64,000 nt of DNA, taken from the NCBI RefSeq assembly GCF_050947875.1, contig NC_134572.1, positions 157,873,105-157,937,104 of the forward strand, in the 5' to 3' direction. This DNA is from Dermacentor variabilis. Its lineage: Eukaryota; Arthropoda; Arachnida; Ixodida; Ixodidae. The notes under the pieces were generated by a model that was not told the origin of the DNA, ran no database searches, and saw only the letters and a program-made list of their open reading frames with translations. Below, one piece after another: positions 21,931-33,080 of this stretch (positions are counted from its first letter, which is position 1; every line of letters starts with the position of its first letter). A program made the position numbers and the translations under genes.

Positions 21931-23688
21931 ATGGCTTTTGCCATTTGGAAGTTGTGTATTCTTTTGAGTGTTTCACGTATTTCTTGCAAAGTAGCAAATA
22001 TTACACCAGGTGAAAATTTTCAACATTTGTTTTCTGCTCTAAAGCCACACTTTTATAAGCACGATGCGGTAGCACTCTGCATGTGGAAAGGACATTGGAA
22101 TTCGAACAGCCATTTATTACTACGCCAGCTGCCTTGGGCTGCAACGGTGTGGGCACTGCCTACACCGACTTTCCCTGAATTTATCAAAGGCAACGCTGGT
22201 GCCGGAATCAAGACAAACATGGTTGCGCTAAATGTTGTTAGGAACAATTTGCGGGATGTACAAATGTGTCCCATACGCCCAGTTGATATTTCTTTTCTTG
22301 ATTGCTTCTGGATTGAACAGAGTGCGGGCGGGCAAACAACATCGAATGATAACTTCAAAGTGTGGTTCACGAGAACGTTGTCTTGCAATAGTACACGACT
22401 TTGTCGGAAAAGAGGAAGGGAACTGCCGTGTTTACTCTTGCCACCCGGACGCTCTCCTGCACGATCTACTACTGAATGCAATCTTCTTTTTCTCAAGGAA
22501 CATTCCAGACTCCTGCGACAAAGCAAGCTCCGAAATAGCGTAATATACATAGGCTGTCCAAAACAGGATAAGATCGCGCCTTGTCATAAAGGAATGACTG
22601 GAGTAGTCATAGATGCACTTGATTTTTACAACGTAACCTTAAAGTGGTTCCGTAGAAGGTCTGTTCACTCCCTTTCAAAGATGCTTGGTTTCGGTGATCT
22701 TGATATCATGGGAGTCGGGACCTATCTTACCTATTTTGTCACACACTACTTCGATATTTATCAAACCATTGATCAAACCTCTGACGTGTTCTACGTTAAA
22801 GATGAGAACATTGTCTTGACGTCTTTCGCGAAAGTTCTCCTGGAGGCAAAGCTTGGATTGTGCCTCGTTCTAGCTGTCTTGATCTGCAGTTTCTTAGTAC
22901 TGACCGTTTCTCACATCAGAGAAAGAAGTGTATTTCAGTTTACCTGTGTTATGGACTCCCTGATGCTTCTTCTGGCTTCTTTTTACGGAACGTCGTTACC
23001 TATTCCACGCAGAAGAGTTTCTGTGTTAGCACGAACAATTGTGTACAGCGTTTGGTTTCTCGCCATTTTTCCGTTGTCACAGTATTTGCGCAGTGAACTC
23101 GTTTCGCGTCTGAGTGCTCGTTCCCATGTGGATGTTATGGACACACTCGATAAACTTGGCGATGCGCTTAGCCGAAAAACTGTCACTCCGTGCTTACGTG
23201 TTGGAACTATGACGCATCATAGCGTTGTACGAAACCAGAGCTACACAAACGTTTACGCCAAGCTTAGCTTAGCGTTCTATGCTGCGAAGCAGAGAGAGTC
23301 TTTAGAGACCAAAGACGCTGTTCGCTGCCTTTCATGTGCGCGACAAGAAGGTCATGTCTGTTTCATGGGTAAGTTGTCGAACTGTTGGAAAAAAAAGAGT
23401 CGTGGATTTGTTGAATCTAAAGATACGCTGAATTTCGCACTAGGGGCGATGCTTGTTCGAAAGAGTTTCGCGTCTAAAGAAGCCTTTCACAAATTGGTAC
23501 GCCGAATTCACGAAGTCGGATTGTTCAAGAAATCAGAGACGTGCCCTTCAGAGAGTGGGGACAGTCCAGATACCGCGCCACAATACGACCAGATAGATGA
23601 ACTTCGCGGTTTTCTTGTGCTTTTCGTAGTGCTGCTGGCCATGTCTTGCTTTGTTTTACTGCTTGAATTAGGAATTTCGAGGCTGTAG
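21931..23688 (+). CDS. Ionotropic receptor (IR), divergent ionotropic glutamate receptor-like
   Basis: One uninterrupted frame encodes 585 residues. Residues 1-20 look like a signal peptide. Residues about 200-300 form the S1-like half of the ligand-binding domain (GVVIDALDFYNVTLKWF; DIMGVGTYLTYF). TM1 is about 306-328. The pore loop and TM2 are 335-357. TM3 is 364-386 with the iGluR-style VWFLAIFPLSQYLRSELVSRL. S2 runs about 400-535 (FALGAMLVRKSFASKEAFHKL, IHEVGLF) and TM4 557-582. Four N-glycosylation sequons occur (23, 153, 234, 435). The TM1-pore-TM3-S2-TM4 order and length fit arthropod IRs, which assemble as cation channels in chemosensory membranes; ligand and partner are unknown. A decayed copy lies 8.3 kb upstream. 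The chosen ATG precedes the signal peptide, and AATAAA follows the stop by 117 bp. Confidence 0.85.
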   Translation: MAFAIWKLCILLSVSRISCKVANITPGENFQHLFSALKPHFYKHDAVALCMWKGHWNSNSHLLLRQLPWAATVWALPTPTFPEFIKGNAGAGIKTNMVALNVVRNNLRDVQMCPIRPVDISFLDCFWIEQSAGGQTTSNDNFKVWFTRTLSCNSTRLCRKRGRELPCLLLPPGRSPARSTTECNLLFLKEHSRLLRQSKLRNSVIYIGCPKQDKIAPCHKGMTGVVIDALDFYNVTLKWFRRRSVHSLSKMLGFGDLDIMGVGTYLTYFVTHYFDIYQTIDQTSDVFYVKDENIVLTSFAKVLLEAKLGLCLVLAVLICSFLVLTVSHIRERSVFQFTCVMDSLMLLLASFYGTSLPIPRRRVSVLARTIVYSVWFLAIFPLSQYLRSELVSRLSARSHVDVMDTLDKLGDALSRKTVTPCLRVGTMTHHSVVRNQSYTNVYAKLSLAFYAAKQRESLETKDAVRCLSCARQEGHVCFMGKLSNCWKKKSRGFVESKDTLNFALGAMLVRKSFASKEAFHKLVRRIHEVGLFKKSETCPSESGDSPDTAPQYDQIDELRGFLVLFVVLLAMSCFVLLLELGISRL

Positions 23689-23804
23689 GTATGATCTGAT
23701 ATTCTTTTCTTCGAATTTAGGGTGGGCATAAGCGGTGTGCATTCTACAGGTGAAGTTGTTTGTTGAAAAAGAGATTATGTGCATTTATGACGCGTTCCTA
23801 ATTA

Positions 23805-23810
23805 AATAAA
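23805..23810 (+). terminator. Poly(A) signal of the IR gene
   Basis: AATAAA lies 117 bp after the IR stop codon. Confidence 0.55.
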
Positions 23811-24229
23811 TTCTACTTTTACGCGACAGGAAGTGTATACAATCTTAAGGCACGCGTTACTCGGTGAGGCCGGATAATATTTCGACCAACTGGAATTCTT
23901 TAACGCAAACCCAATGCGTGGCACCTGGATGCTTCTACGTTTATCCCCGCAATTTATTATATTTTCCCCCTCTTTCGACGTTGAAAGATAAACTCGCTTT
24001 TCGGGGAGGCTTTTGCTGCATTAAACTTCGCACTGTGCTAGCATTCGGTGGAGATGGCGAACATGACAGGGGCGCCGTATGCGCGCTGTGTAAAACATAC
24101 CTTTTAATTACGGCCTTTACAGATAATTAAAAATACTTATACCATAATGAATATACTCAGATAAGAATACTCATAGATGATTAAAAATACTCATCATAAC
24201 TTTACAGACTTTGCGAAACACATAAGTGG
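23811..24229. other. Intergenic
   Basis: An ATACTTATA/ATACTCATA short repetition occurs near 24133-24200 (AATTAAAAATACT twice). No gene is seen. Confidence 0.45.
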
Positions 24230-26512
24230 TTCAGGCTGTATGCTTGGTGGGCCTGTCACAACACTGAGCTTTTATTCGGTGAAATGGCGAATAGCGCTAA
24301 TGGTAAAACAAGAGGTGAAATTGACTTCACACTTTCTGCTGATCCTAGCATAATGCAGGATGTAGAATAGATATGTAGGGTAAATTGCAGTGATCATACG
24401 ATAGTGAGGGCTAGGATAGACCTCAATGTGAAGAGAGAAAGAGCTAAATTAGTCAACAAGAAACAGGTCAACCTAGAGCCAGTAATGGTAAAAGCAGACA
24501 AATAGATACTGGTATTTCAACCAAATATGCTGCCAAATATAGAGATGATGATGACACAGAGCTAATGAATGAAGCTTTAACTAGGTTGGCTTCAGAGGTA
24601 GCAACTGAAGTGGGAGGCAAGGCACCAAGGCAACCAGTAGGGAAGCATCCCAAGTAACAAAGGACCTAATAAGGAAAATAACCAAAAATTGAGAGTGTCC
24701 AACACAAGCGATAGGATAGAATTTGCTGAACTGTCGAAACTGATCAACAAAGCGAAAATAAGGGATATTCGAAACTATAACGTGAGAAAAACTGAAGAAG
24801 CCGTAAAAAATGGACGCGGCCTGAAATCGGTGAGAAAGAAACTTGGCATAAGACAAACTAAGATGTATGCACTGAAACATAAGCAGAGTGATATCATCAG
24901 TAATGTCGAAAATATAGCAAAAGCAGCGGAAGCATTCTTTACTGACCTGTACAGTACCCAGAGGAGTCACGATACTTCAATTACAAACAGTCATGAACAG
25001 GATGCAGGAAATTCTCCTCTAACTAGCCATGAGATCAGAAGGGCCTTGCAAGGCATGAAACAAGGAAGAGCGACAGGAGAAGATGAAATAACAGTCGAGT
25101 TATTCAAACATGGAGGAGGCCTAATGCTTGATAAACTGGCGGCTCTTTATACTAAGAGTCTGTGGACGGCAAGGTTCCCAGAAAACTGGAATAATGCCAA
25201 CATTAAACAATTGCACAAAAAGGGAGACGTTACATAACTGAAAAATTATAGGCCCATTAGCTTACTCCCATTATTATATGAAATATTTCCCAAAATAATC
25301 AACAATACAATAAGGGTAACACTGGACTTTAGACAACCAAGGGAACAGGCTGGCTTCAGGAAGGGATACACTAAAAATGATCACATCCATGTCATCAATC
25401 AGGTTATCGAGAAATCCGCAGAGTACCATAGGCCTCTCTATATGGCTTTCATAGATTACGAAAAAGCATTTGACTCAGTATATTTACCAGCAGTCATCGA
25501 TGAATTATGTAATCATGGAGTACAGAACGCTTTCGTAAATACCTTGGAAAATATCTACAGAGGTTCTACAGCTACCTTAATTCTACACAAGAAAAGCACG
25601 AAGATACCTATAAAGAAAGGGGTCAGACAGGGAGACACAATCTCTCCAATGCTATTCACTGCTTGCTTAGAAGTATTCACGCTCTTAAACTGGGAAGGCT
25701 TTGGGGTGAAGATCGACGGCGAATATCTGAGCAACCTTCGGTTTGCTGATGACATTGTTCTATTCAGCAACAATGAAGACGAGTTAAGGTCCTCAAATGA
25801 TTGAGGACCTTAACAGAGAGATTGTAAGAGGGGGGTTGAAGATTATTATACAGAAGGCAAAGATAATGACAAATAGCGGGGCAAAGGAACAAGAGTTTAG
25901 GATCGCCCGCCAGCCTCTAGAGCCTGGGAAGCAGTACGTTTGTGCCGGTAAATTACCCGCAGGGAACCCTGATCATGAGAAGGAAATTCACGGAAGAACA
26001 AAAATGGCTTGTATCGAATTTGGCAGACATGCCAGCTCCTGACTAGAAGCTTACCATTATCACTTACAAGGAATGTCTACAATCAGTGCATTTTAACAGT
26101 GCTGACATATGGGGCAGAAACTTGGAGACTGACAAAGAAGCTTGAGAACAAGTTATCAACCGCGCAAAGAGCGATGGAACGAAAATTTCCAGGCATAACG
26201 CTAAGACACAGAAAGAGAGCGGTTTGGATGAGAGAGCAAACGGGCCTAGACGATATTATTATTGACATCAAGGGAAAATGGAGTTGGGCGGATCTTGTAA
26301 TGCGCCGGTTAGATAATAGTTGCACCATTAGAGTTACAGAATGGGTGGCAATAGAAGGAAAACGCAATCGGGGACGACAAAATACTAGGTGGAGCGAGCA
26401 AATAAGGAAATTCGCGGGTGCAAGTGGGAATCCGTTGGCGCAGGGCAAAGGTAATTGGAGATCGCAGGGAGAAGCCTTCGTCCTGCAGTGGACATAGAAC
26501 AGGCTGATGATG
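24230..26512 (+). mobile_element. RTE-type LINE, 5'-truncated copy A
   Basis: It opens in the C-terminal part of an APE-type endonuclease (NGKTRGEIDFTL; VNCSDHTIVRARID). The pre-RT region, RT and a C-terminal WSWADLVMRR/FVLQWT end follow, with a GATGATGAT 3' end. Stops (for example before LKNYRPISLL near 25238) and frameshifts show decay. Layout, the C-terminal motif and the TGA-rich tail are typical of RTE-clade elements. Confidence 0.85.
25442..25804 (+). pseudogene. RT palm fragment of RTE copy A
   Basis: The 120-codon frame includes AFIDYEKAFDSV (first catalytic Asp region), IPIKKGVRQGDTISPMLF and LRFADDIVLFS (FADD box), so the catalytic motifs are intact here. The frame ends at a TGA at 25802-25804. 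A further RTE segment (connection and C-terminal domain) continues to 26497 in other frames. Confidence 0.85.
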
Positions 26513-26576
26513 ATAGTTATGTGGCAGTGTTTTGATCAATGTTTTGAACTGTGTTTAGCTACGGTTATAAGAAAAC

Positions 26577-28718
26577 TCGTACATAAGATGAAACTGGTAC
26601 TTGACAAGCCGATCAATGAGTTAGCGCTAATAGGGAAAAAGAGGAATTCCAGATCAAGCTAGAGAAAGGTATTCGGCTTTAACTCAGGAAGAGGACCTTA
26701 GTGTTGAAAATGTGAACGACAATCTTATGGGCATCATTAAGGAGTGTGCAACAGAAGTCCATGGAAACCCCGTTAGACAGGATACCAGTAAGCTATCGCA
26801 GGAGACGAAAGATCTGATCAATAAACGGCAATGTATGAAAGCCTCTAACCCGACAGCTAGAATAGAACTGGCAGAACTTTGAAGTTAATCAACAAGCGCA
26901 AGACAGCTGACATAAAGAACTATGATATGGATAGAATTGAATATGATCTCAGGAACGGAGGAAACCTAAAAGCAGTCAATAAGAAACTAGGAATTGGCAA
27001 GAATCAGATGCATGCGTTAAGAGGCAAAGCCGGCAATATCATTACTAATATGGATGAGATCGTTCAAGTGGCTGAGGAGTTCTATAGATATTTGTACAGT
27101 ACCAGTGGCACACACGACGATGATGGTAGCGAGAATACTCTACAGGAATTTGAAATCCCACAAGCAACGCCGGAGGAAGTAAGGAAAACTTTGGGAGCTA
27201 TGCAAAGGCGAAGGCAGCTGGGGGGGATCAGGTAACAACAGATTTGTTGAAGGATGGTGGGCAGATTGTTCTAGAAAAACTGGCCAATCTGTATACGCAA
27301 TGCCTCATGACCTCGAACGTACCGGAATCTTGGAAGAATGCTTATATAATCCTAATCCATCAGAAAGGGGACGCCAAAGACTCGAAAAACAATAAGCCAA
27401 TCAGCTTACTGTCCGCTGCCTACAAAGTATTTGCTAAGGCAATCGCAAATAAAATCAGGAACACCTTAGACCTCTCTCAACCAAAGGACCAGGCAGGATT
27501 CCGTAAAGGCTACTCAACAATAGACCATATTCACACTATCAATCAGGTGATAGAAAAATGTGCGGAATATAGACAACTCTTATATATAGCTTTCATAGAT
27601 TACCAGAAAGCGTTTGATTCAGTCGAAACCTCCGCAGTCATGGAGGCATTACGGAATCAGGGTGTAGAGGAGCCGTATGTAAAAATACTGAAAGATATCT
27701 ATAGCGGCTCTACAGCCACCGTAGTCCTCCATAAAGAAAGCAACAAAATCCCAATAAAGAAAGGTGTCAGGCAGAGAGATACGTTCTCTAAAATGCTATT
27801 CACAGCATGTTTACATCAGGTATTCAGAGACCTGGATTGGGAAGAATTGGGGATAAGAGTTAATGGAGGATGCCTTAGTAACTTGAGATTCGTTGATGAC
27901 ATTGCCTTGCTTAGTAACTCAGGGGACCAATTGCGAGGCGTGCTTACTGACCTGGAGAGGCAAAGTAGAAGGGTGAGCGTAGAAATTGATCTGGAGAAAG
28001 TTAAACTAATGTTTAAAGCTAATGCTAAAGTAAAGTAAAGCTAAAGTAAAGTAAAGTAAAGTAAACCGGTCTACAATAGGTGGCGAGGCACTGGAAGTGG
28101 TAAGAATACATTTAGTTAGGGCAGGTAGTGACCGCGGATCTGGATCATGAGACTGAAATAATCAGAAGAATGTGAATGGGCTGGAATGGGTTCGGCGGGC
28201 ATTCTCACACCAAGAACAGCAGGTTGCCATTATCCCTCAAGATAAAAGTGTATAACAGCTTTGTCTTACCAGTACTCAGGTACGGGGCACAAACCTGGAG
28301 GCTTACGAAAAGGGTTCTACTTAAATTGAGGCCGACGCAACGAGCTATGGAAAGAAGAATGATGGGTGTAACGTTAGGGGATAAGAAAAGAGCAGATTGG
28401 GTGAGGGAACAAACGCGAGTTAATGAGATCTTTGTTGAAATCAAGAAAAATAAACGGGGGGGGGGGCATGGGCAGGACATGTATTGAGGAGAGAGGATAA
28501 CCGATGGTCATTAAATGTTACGGATTAGATTCTAAGGGAAGGGCAGCGTAGCAGGGTGCTGCAGACAGGTTGGCGGATGAAATTAGGAAGTTTGCAGGGA
28601 CGATATCGCCACAATTTGTACATGACCGGGGTAGTTGGAGAAGTATGGGAGAGGTCTTTGCCCTGCAGTGGGCTTAACCAGGCTCATGATGATGATGATC
28701 ATGATGATGATGATGATG
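26577..28718 (+). mobile_element. RTE-type LINE, 5'-truncated copy B
   Basis: It is homologous to copy A from the pre-RT region (KKLGIGKNQMHALRGKAGNI against KKLGIRQTKMYALKHKQSDI) to the C-terminal end, finishing in (GAT)n at 28687-28719. AGAAAAC occurs at 26570-26576 and 28719-28725 and may be the TSD. A (TAAAG)n run at 28029-28065 and an 11-G run at 28456-28466 disrupt the frame. Confidence 0.85.
27244..28038 (+). pseudogene. Reverse transcriptase of RTE copy B
   Basis: The 264-codon frame spans RT blocks 1-6: WKNAYIILIHQKGD, KPISLLSAAYKVFAKAIANK, QAGFRKGYSTIDHI, AFIDYQKAFDSV, IPIKKGVRQRDTFSKMLF and LRFVDDIALLS. The FADD box is FVDD, and QGD is QRD, so activity is doubtful. It is the longest LINE frame in the window. 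The upstream region is separated by stops (26881, 27233). Confidence 0.85.
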
Positions 28719-28725
28719 AGAAAAC

Positions 28726-29782
28726 ATCTTAATATTCGCAATCGAGAGAAATGATTTGCTCTGAAAGAAATTCTATTTATCCAAAGTTGCATCAACCTTG
28801 ATTTATTGTTTACGACTCATTACTTTTTCTTCCTTAACATCACACAGAATGTCAAATGTGGGTTTCGCGTGTCTCGCCACACATCCATTTTCTAAGCATT
28901 ACTCACACTATAGATAAAAAACATCGTCCAATGTCACAGACAATCGAACCTTGTTCCCTCCTGATTCAGAAAGCGCAGGGGACGCAATTCTCAGCTTTAA
29001 CTGATATACTGTCCACAACTTCCGCGTAGTTTGGGCATAATTATGCGTGTGGAAGTTCTATCACCTGTGCGTGAATTTCAGATGCCTTAGCATGTAATTG
29101 CCTAGTGGAAAAGAATGTCGCGGTGCTCATTGCAACGAAGAATTTGGTGCGTAGAAGTGTTCGGCGTTATGCGGTTTATTTCAACATTTCGAATCATACA
29201 TCAGTAATCGTTATGTTCTTACCGGTCTCCCACAAAAAGAAATTAGTTATCTTAACGGAGCCAAGGTTTTGCGGAAGCTGAGCGATAGATGCGTACGCTA
29301 TTGTCATATGTGTTTTGGGTATGATACCTAATAATATCTAAAATTTATATTCCTATTGCGAGTGCACGTGTGCGATTGTGTTTCGTTGATTGTACATGCA
29401 TATTTTGGGGTGCATTTTATGTTATGTAACCATTTGTGTATGTATAAAACCCTCGAAATTCCTGCCAATAAAAGCTTTTGAATGTTTCGCTTGTGTCTGT
29501 CCTTTCTCAGTACTCGTTTCGAAGGGTGCGCAGGTAACATTCAACATCAATTGCATCTTAGTAGCCCATATCAGTAAACTTCTATGTTACGTAGACCTTG
29601 CTTTTTTTAATCGTGATTATTGTTGGATCACCCTTGTGTGGCCGATTTTCCTCCAGGGTTAAGCAATACAGCCCCAAAAATTACGCGAGGTGGAAGATTG
29701 CTTGGTACTGATTTGCAAAGCACGACGCGTGATGACACGCAAGCATTAAGTAAACATTTTTAAAGGAAGCAATGAATGCATA
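28726..29782. other. Intergenic
   Basis: AT-rich, with no motif-bearing frame. Confidence 0.45.
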
Positions 29783-29786
29783 ATAT

Positions 29787-29946
29787 TGTTGCGTCTGGAA
29801 AGACACAGACAGAAGTAGATATTTACAGGCTATTTACACTGGAGCCAGGCAGCCAGGCCGACATTCGCTTGCACCAAGCGCACAGACCAACTTCGTCGTT
29901 CTCGCGGCGGCTCGTCTCTTGAGCATCGCTCGATGATGTCGTAATA
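29787..29946 (-). repeat. G2 3' LTR
   Basis: It begins TGTTGCGTCTGG on the plus strand and ends just before the 14-C run (29950-29963). The position before CGGCAAAAGCACCGT matches the LTR edge in G4 (GGCAGAAGCACCGT). No partner LTR was found. Confidence 0.6.
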
Positions 29947-30085
29947 CTACCCCCCCCCCCCCCTGCGGCAAAAGCACCGTCACGGTGATGGTAAATATCC
30001 AAGGCGCGTGGAGAGTTGCAGGGCTTGTGTCGAGCGATGTTAACAATGTCACTGGTTGTCACAGCGGAGGACGGAGTGGGCGTGG

Positions 30086-31064
30086 CTAGAACGATTTCAT
30101 AGGTGACATCGGTAACTTTACGGAGCACGCGATAGGGGCCTGTGTAACAAGAAAGTAGTTTTCACAGAAGCCAGCTTTACGCGATGGTGACCAAAGCAAC
30201 ACGAGGCTGCCGGGCGCAAAATGGACATCACGGTGACGGAGGTCGTAGCGTTGCATCTGTTTGGCTTGAGACAATTGTAGACGGGCGCGCGCAAGTTGGC
30301 GAGAATGGTCAGCATGGGCGATTGCATCACGGGCATAATCGCTAGTTGAAGCTGTGGCGGACGGAAGCACAGTGTCCAGTGGTAGCGTTGGCTCTCGGCC
30401 ATACAAGAGGTAAAACGAGGAAAAGCCAGCAGTTTCGAGACGGCACCAGTTGTATGCAAAGGTAATGTAAGGTAGAGCCAGGTCCCAGTCACGGTGGTCA
30501 TCGGCAACATATTTGGATAGCATGTCTGAAAGGTGCCGTTCAAGCGCTCAGTGAGGCCGTTCGTTTGGGGGTGGTAGGAGGTGGTAAATTTATGCAGTAT
30601 TGAGCAGGCACGCTTGATGTCGTCGATGACTTTGGCCAAAAACGTACGGCCATGGTCCGTTAGCAATCGGAGCGGAGCACCATGTATCAAATGATATCAT
30701 GTAGGAGGAAGTCCGCAACATCAGTCATGCAACTGGCCGGAAGAGCACGGGTTACGGCGTAGTGGGTCGCGTAGTCCGCCGCGACTGCAACCCACTTGTT
30801 TCCTGATGCAGATTCCGAAATGGGCCGAGAAGGTCTGAGCCGACACGATGAAAGGGCTCCGCAGGGATGTCAAGCGGCTGCAGGTAAACAGCGGGGAGCT
30901 GGAAAGGCTTCTAGCGTGGTTGGCAAAGTTCACAAGCGGCGACGTAACGTCGTAAGGAACGGGCAAGGCCCGTTCCGTACACGTTCATAGGCTCCGTACA
31001 TGGTCATAGGAGATTCGCCGAGATGTCCTGCCGTTGGTGCGTTGTGGAGCTCTTCTAGAACGGT
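30086..31064 (-). pseudogene. G2 integrase
   Basis: The HHCC start (EELHNAPTAGHLGES) is near 31000-31064. The core follows, with LLTDHGRTFLAKVIDDIKRA, then HPQTNGLTERLNGTF holding the catalytic Glu, and a C-terminal LRHRDVHFAPGSLVLLWSPSRK region. Frames alternate at least twice (30523/30690). The gypsy G5 integrase is similar. Confidence 0.85.
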
Positions 31065-31560
31065 GGAGTGGAGGAGAGAGAGAGAATTTTTTTTACAGAA
31101 AGGCAGAGAGGTCGGCATGAGCTATAACTTGCTGTGGCCTGCTACTCTACACTGGGGAAGAGGGACAGGGAGGTAAAAGGCTGATGAATGATGATGGTAT
31201 AAGGAAGAGATGCGTATATACAAATTCACAGAGTTGTGGCCTCTCTAAAGCCGTGCGTACAGCCAGCCCAGTGGCTTGGAGAAAAGCTTTAGCGGCCCTT
31301 GTTACCAGGGCTGCGCTGTTTGCATTAGGCCAAGGACCTAAAGGAAACTCGTCCGATAGCGGTCTCTCATAGATCTTTGCAATGGAAGAGACAAGTTGCT
31401 GTCGTTCTTGCACGTAGGCGGGACACACACAAAATGTACGTTCAAGTGTTTCTGGCACCTCACAGCATTCAGAGTTTGGGCTAGTATCACTGGCACTTAT
31501 CATATGTCTATAACGGTTTGTGAATGTGACACCAAGGCATGTGAATGCGACACCATTCTA
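31065..31560 (-). mobile_element. I-type LINE 3' fragment inside G2
   Basis: The minus frame 31147-31503 carries a degraded Cys block (CCEVPETLERTFCVCPAYVQER) and RAAKAFLQATGL, like the LINE at 931-1633. The 3' UTR (AAGGCAGAGAGGTCGGC) and GA-rich tail also match that copy. The 5' limit is unclear because of a local duplication of GGTGTC(G/A)CATTCACA. Confidence 0.75.
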
Positions 31561-31795
31561 AGGCATTCTTGGCATGTCTCCCTATTTCACAATGGGGAGA
31601 CATGCGGCATGACATGGGGCAACATGACATTCTGCGAACAGAGGATGATAGTGCTTAGCGACATGATGTAATCGCCATCGTCCACAGGCGGATCAGGAGA
31701 GACGTCGATGTACGTCAGGGCTAGATGTGGTAGATGAATTTCATTGGCGGAACACAGGCGACTCGGTGCAAGATCAGATGGCCCAATGACACGGA

Positions 31796-32287
31796 CGTAG
31801 CCAGGGTGGGGAGAGCTTATGGGGCCTCAGCACTCCCCCCCCCCCCCGAACATATTTCTTGCTGTCCTTGCACTGTCAACCAAAGCAACACCCGGCGCCG
31901 GAAATCATTTTGGGTTTTGTCTAGAATGTTTTTCACGCTCGCAAGGAGATTTAATGGCGAACATTGTGAACTCGGCTGGATTTCGCGACAACGCCCATGC
32001 ACTCGATGCCGAGGTGAAGTTACGTATGTTAACACTTAATGCCCTACGTGGGACAGTAACTAGTTTGTTTAATTTTGCGGTTTTGTCAAAGTTGATGGTA
32101 ATGTTGTGTTTCATATGATGGTTTTGTTAAAGTGTACGACGATGTGAATAAAGCGTGTGAGCCTCTGCTGTTGTCTTTGCCAGTATGGGGGCGAAGGACT
32201 CCCTCAAAGCATCCTTGAATGGCTTTTCCCTGCGCCTCCCATCACATGTATATGTGATAAACCAATAAAGAATCAATGAATCAATCA
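31796..32287 (+). repeat. Unclassified element with poly-C and AATAAA/(AATCAATG)n end
   Basis: It starts near ACGTAGCCAGGGTGGGG, has a 13-C run at 31835-31847 and ends ACCAATAAAGAATCAATGAATCAATC, as retroposons do. There is no protein motif. Confidence 0.4.
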
Positions 32288-32394
32288 CCGGGAGTCACAT
32301 GACGCAAGCAGCACCATCCGAGCACAAAAGTTAAAGGGCGTTTTGATGGCGAACGGGCTCGATGCGGAGTCGCGTGGATGCCGCGCAATCTACA

Positions 32395-32580
32395 GAGCGC
32401 ATGGATGCCAATTCTCAAACTTTATGGGTATAAATTTCCCATAAACTTTTGATGTGAAAGTTGCATTCACATCAAAAGCTTTAGATAATCAATTGCAGAA
32501 CTTTGTGGGTTTAATGTTGTTAAAAACGTTTGACACCAAAGTGCATTCACTTTTCTAAAGTCTTAGATTGGAACATACAA
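32395..32580. repeat. Repeat block with perfect 13-bp hairpin
   Basis: CTTTTGATGTGAA (32446-32458) and TTCACATCAAAAG (32466-32478) form a hairpin with a 7-nt loop. TTTATGGG...CCCATAAA lies just before it. Related words recur downstream (TGCATTCAC, AAAGTCTTAGAT). Confidence 0.6.
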
Positions 32581-32699
32581 CGAGACTAGCTAACTCAACA
32601 CAGTATCAGACAAGTTGGCAAAGCACACAGCTAGGTCCGATGAGACGAAGCGTTGTGGTGGTTCATTTGTGCCGTCATGTCGGATAAATAATATGAAAA

Positions 32700-33080
32700 T
32701 TCAGCATGAAGTTACGCGCTACGGTCACTTATTTCTTCTTTATGCTCGCCTGCCTCGTTACACACTAGACACTAGTTTCCATTTTTCAAGGCACAATAAT
32801 CCTTGCATATCCGAGAAAGTCCATGGTGTGGCGCAATACCCACACTTTATCACATGACATGGGAGTGCAATACCAATAAGGTATTCCACAAAATAGTAAA
32901 TCCGAGTGCAGATCAGTGGGAGAGCGTGCTCTCCAGCGGCGACCCTAGCCGCCAACACAGGCTGGTGGATCATGCACGACTAGCAGCCACGCTGAGTGGT
33001 GCCCTGGAATAGGGGCGCCAACCATGCAGGCCGGATATTTTGAGGCTCCTTTTGAGAATCTTGAGGCTCGTTTCAGGTTC
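32700..33080 (+). mobile_element. LINE C-terminal fragment
   Basis: The frame 32803-33012 has PWCGAIPTLYHMTWEC followed by PSADQWESVLSSGDP and LVDHARLAATLSGALE with a stop. This is the C-terminal zinc-finger and terminal helix pattern also seen at 55785-56358 and 60610-61027. The 5' part is frameshifted or missing. Confidence 0.75.

Larger units (their letters stand above)
29787..31795 (-). mobile_element. Ty3/gypsy element G2, deleted remnant
   Basis: It has a 3' LTR (29787-29946), integrase (about 30060-31064), then a LINE fragment, then a piece of the protease-RT linker at about 31640-31795 (LALTYIDVSPDPPVDDGDYI on the minus strand, resembling G1 near 3050-3150). RT, RNase H and gag are absent, so most of the element was deleted or separated. 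Confidence 0.75.

Noticed and set aside
31054..31517. TCTA(G/T)AACGGT at 31054-31064 and 31507-31517 as a TSD of the LINE in G2
   Set aside because: The LINE reading frame (GVTFTNRYRHMISASD) runs through 31507-31517, so that site is inside the LINE and the match is chance.
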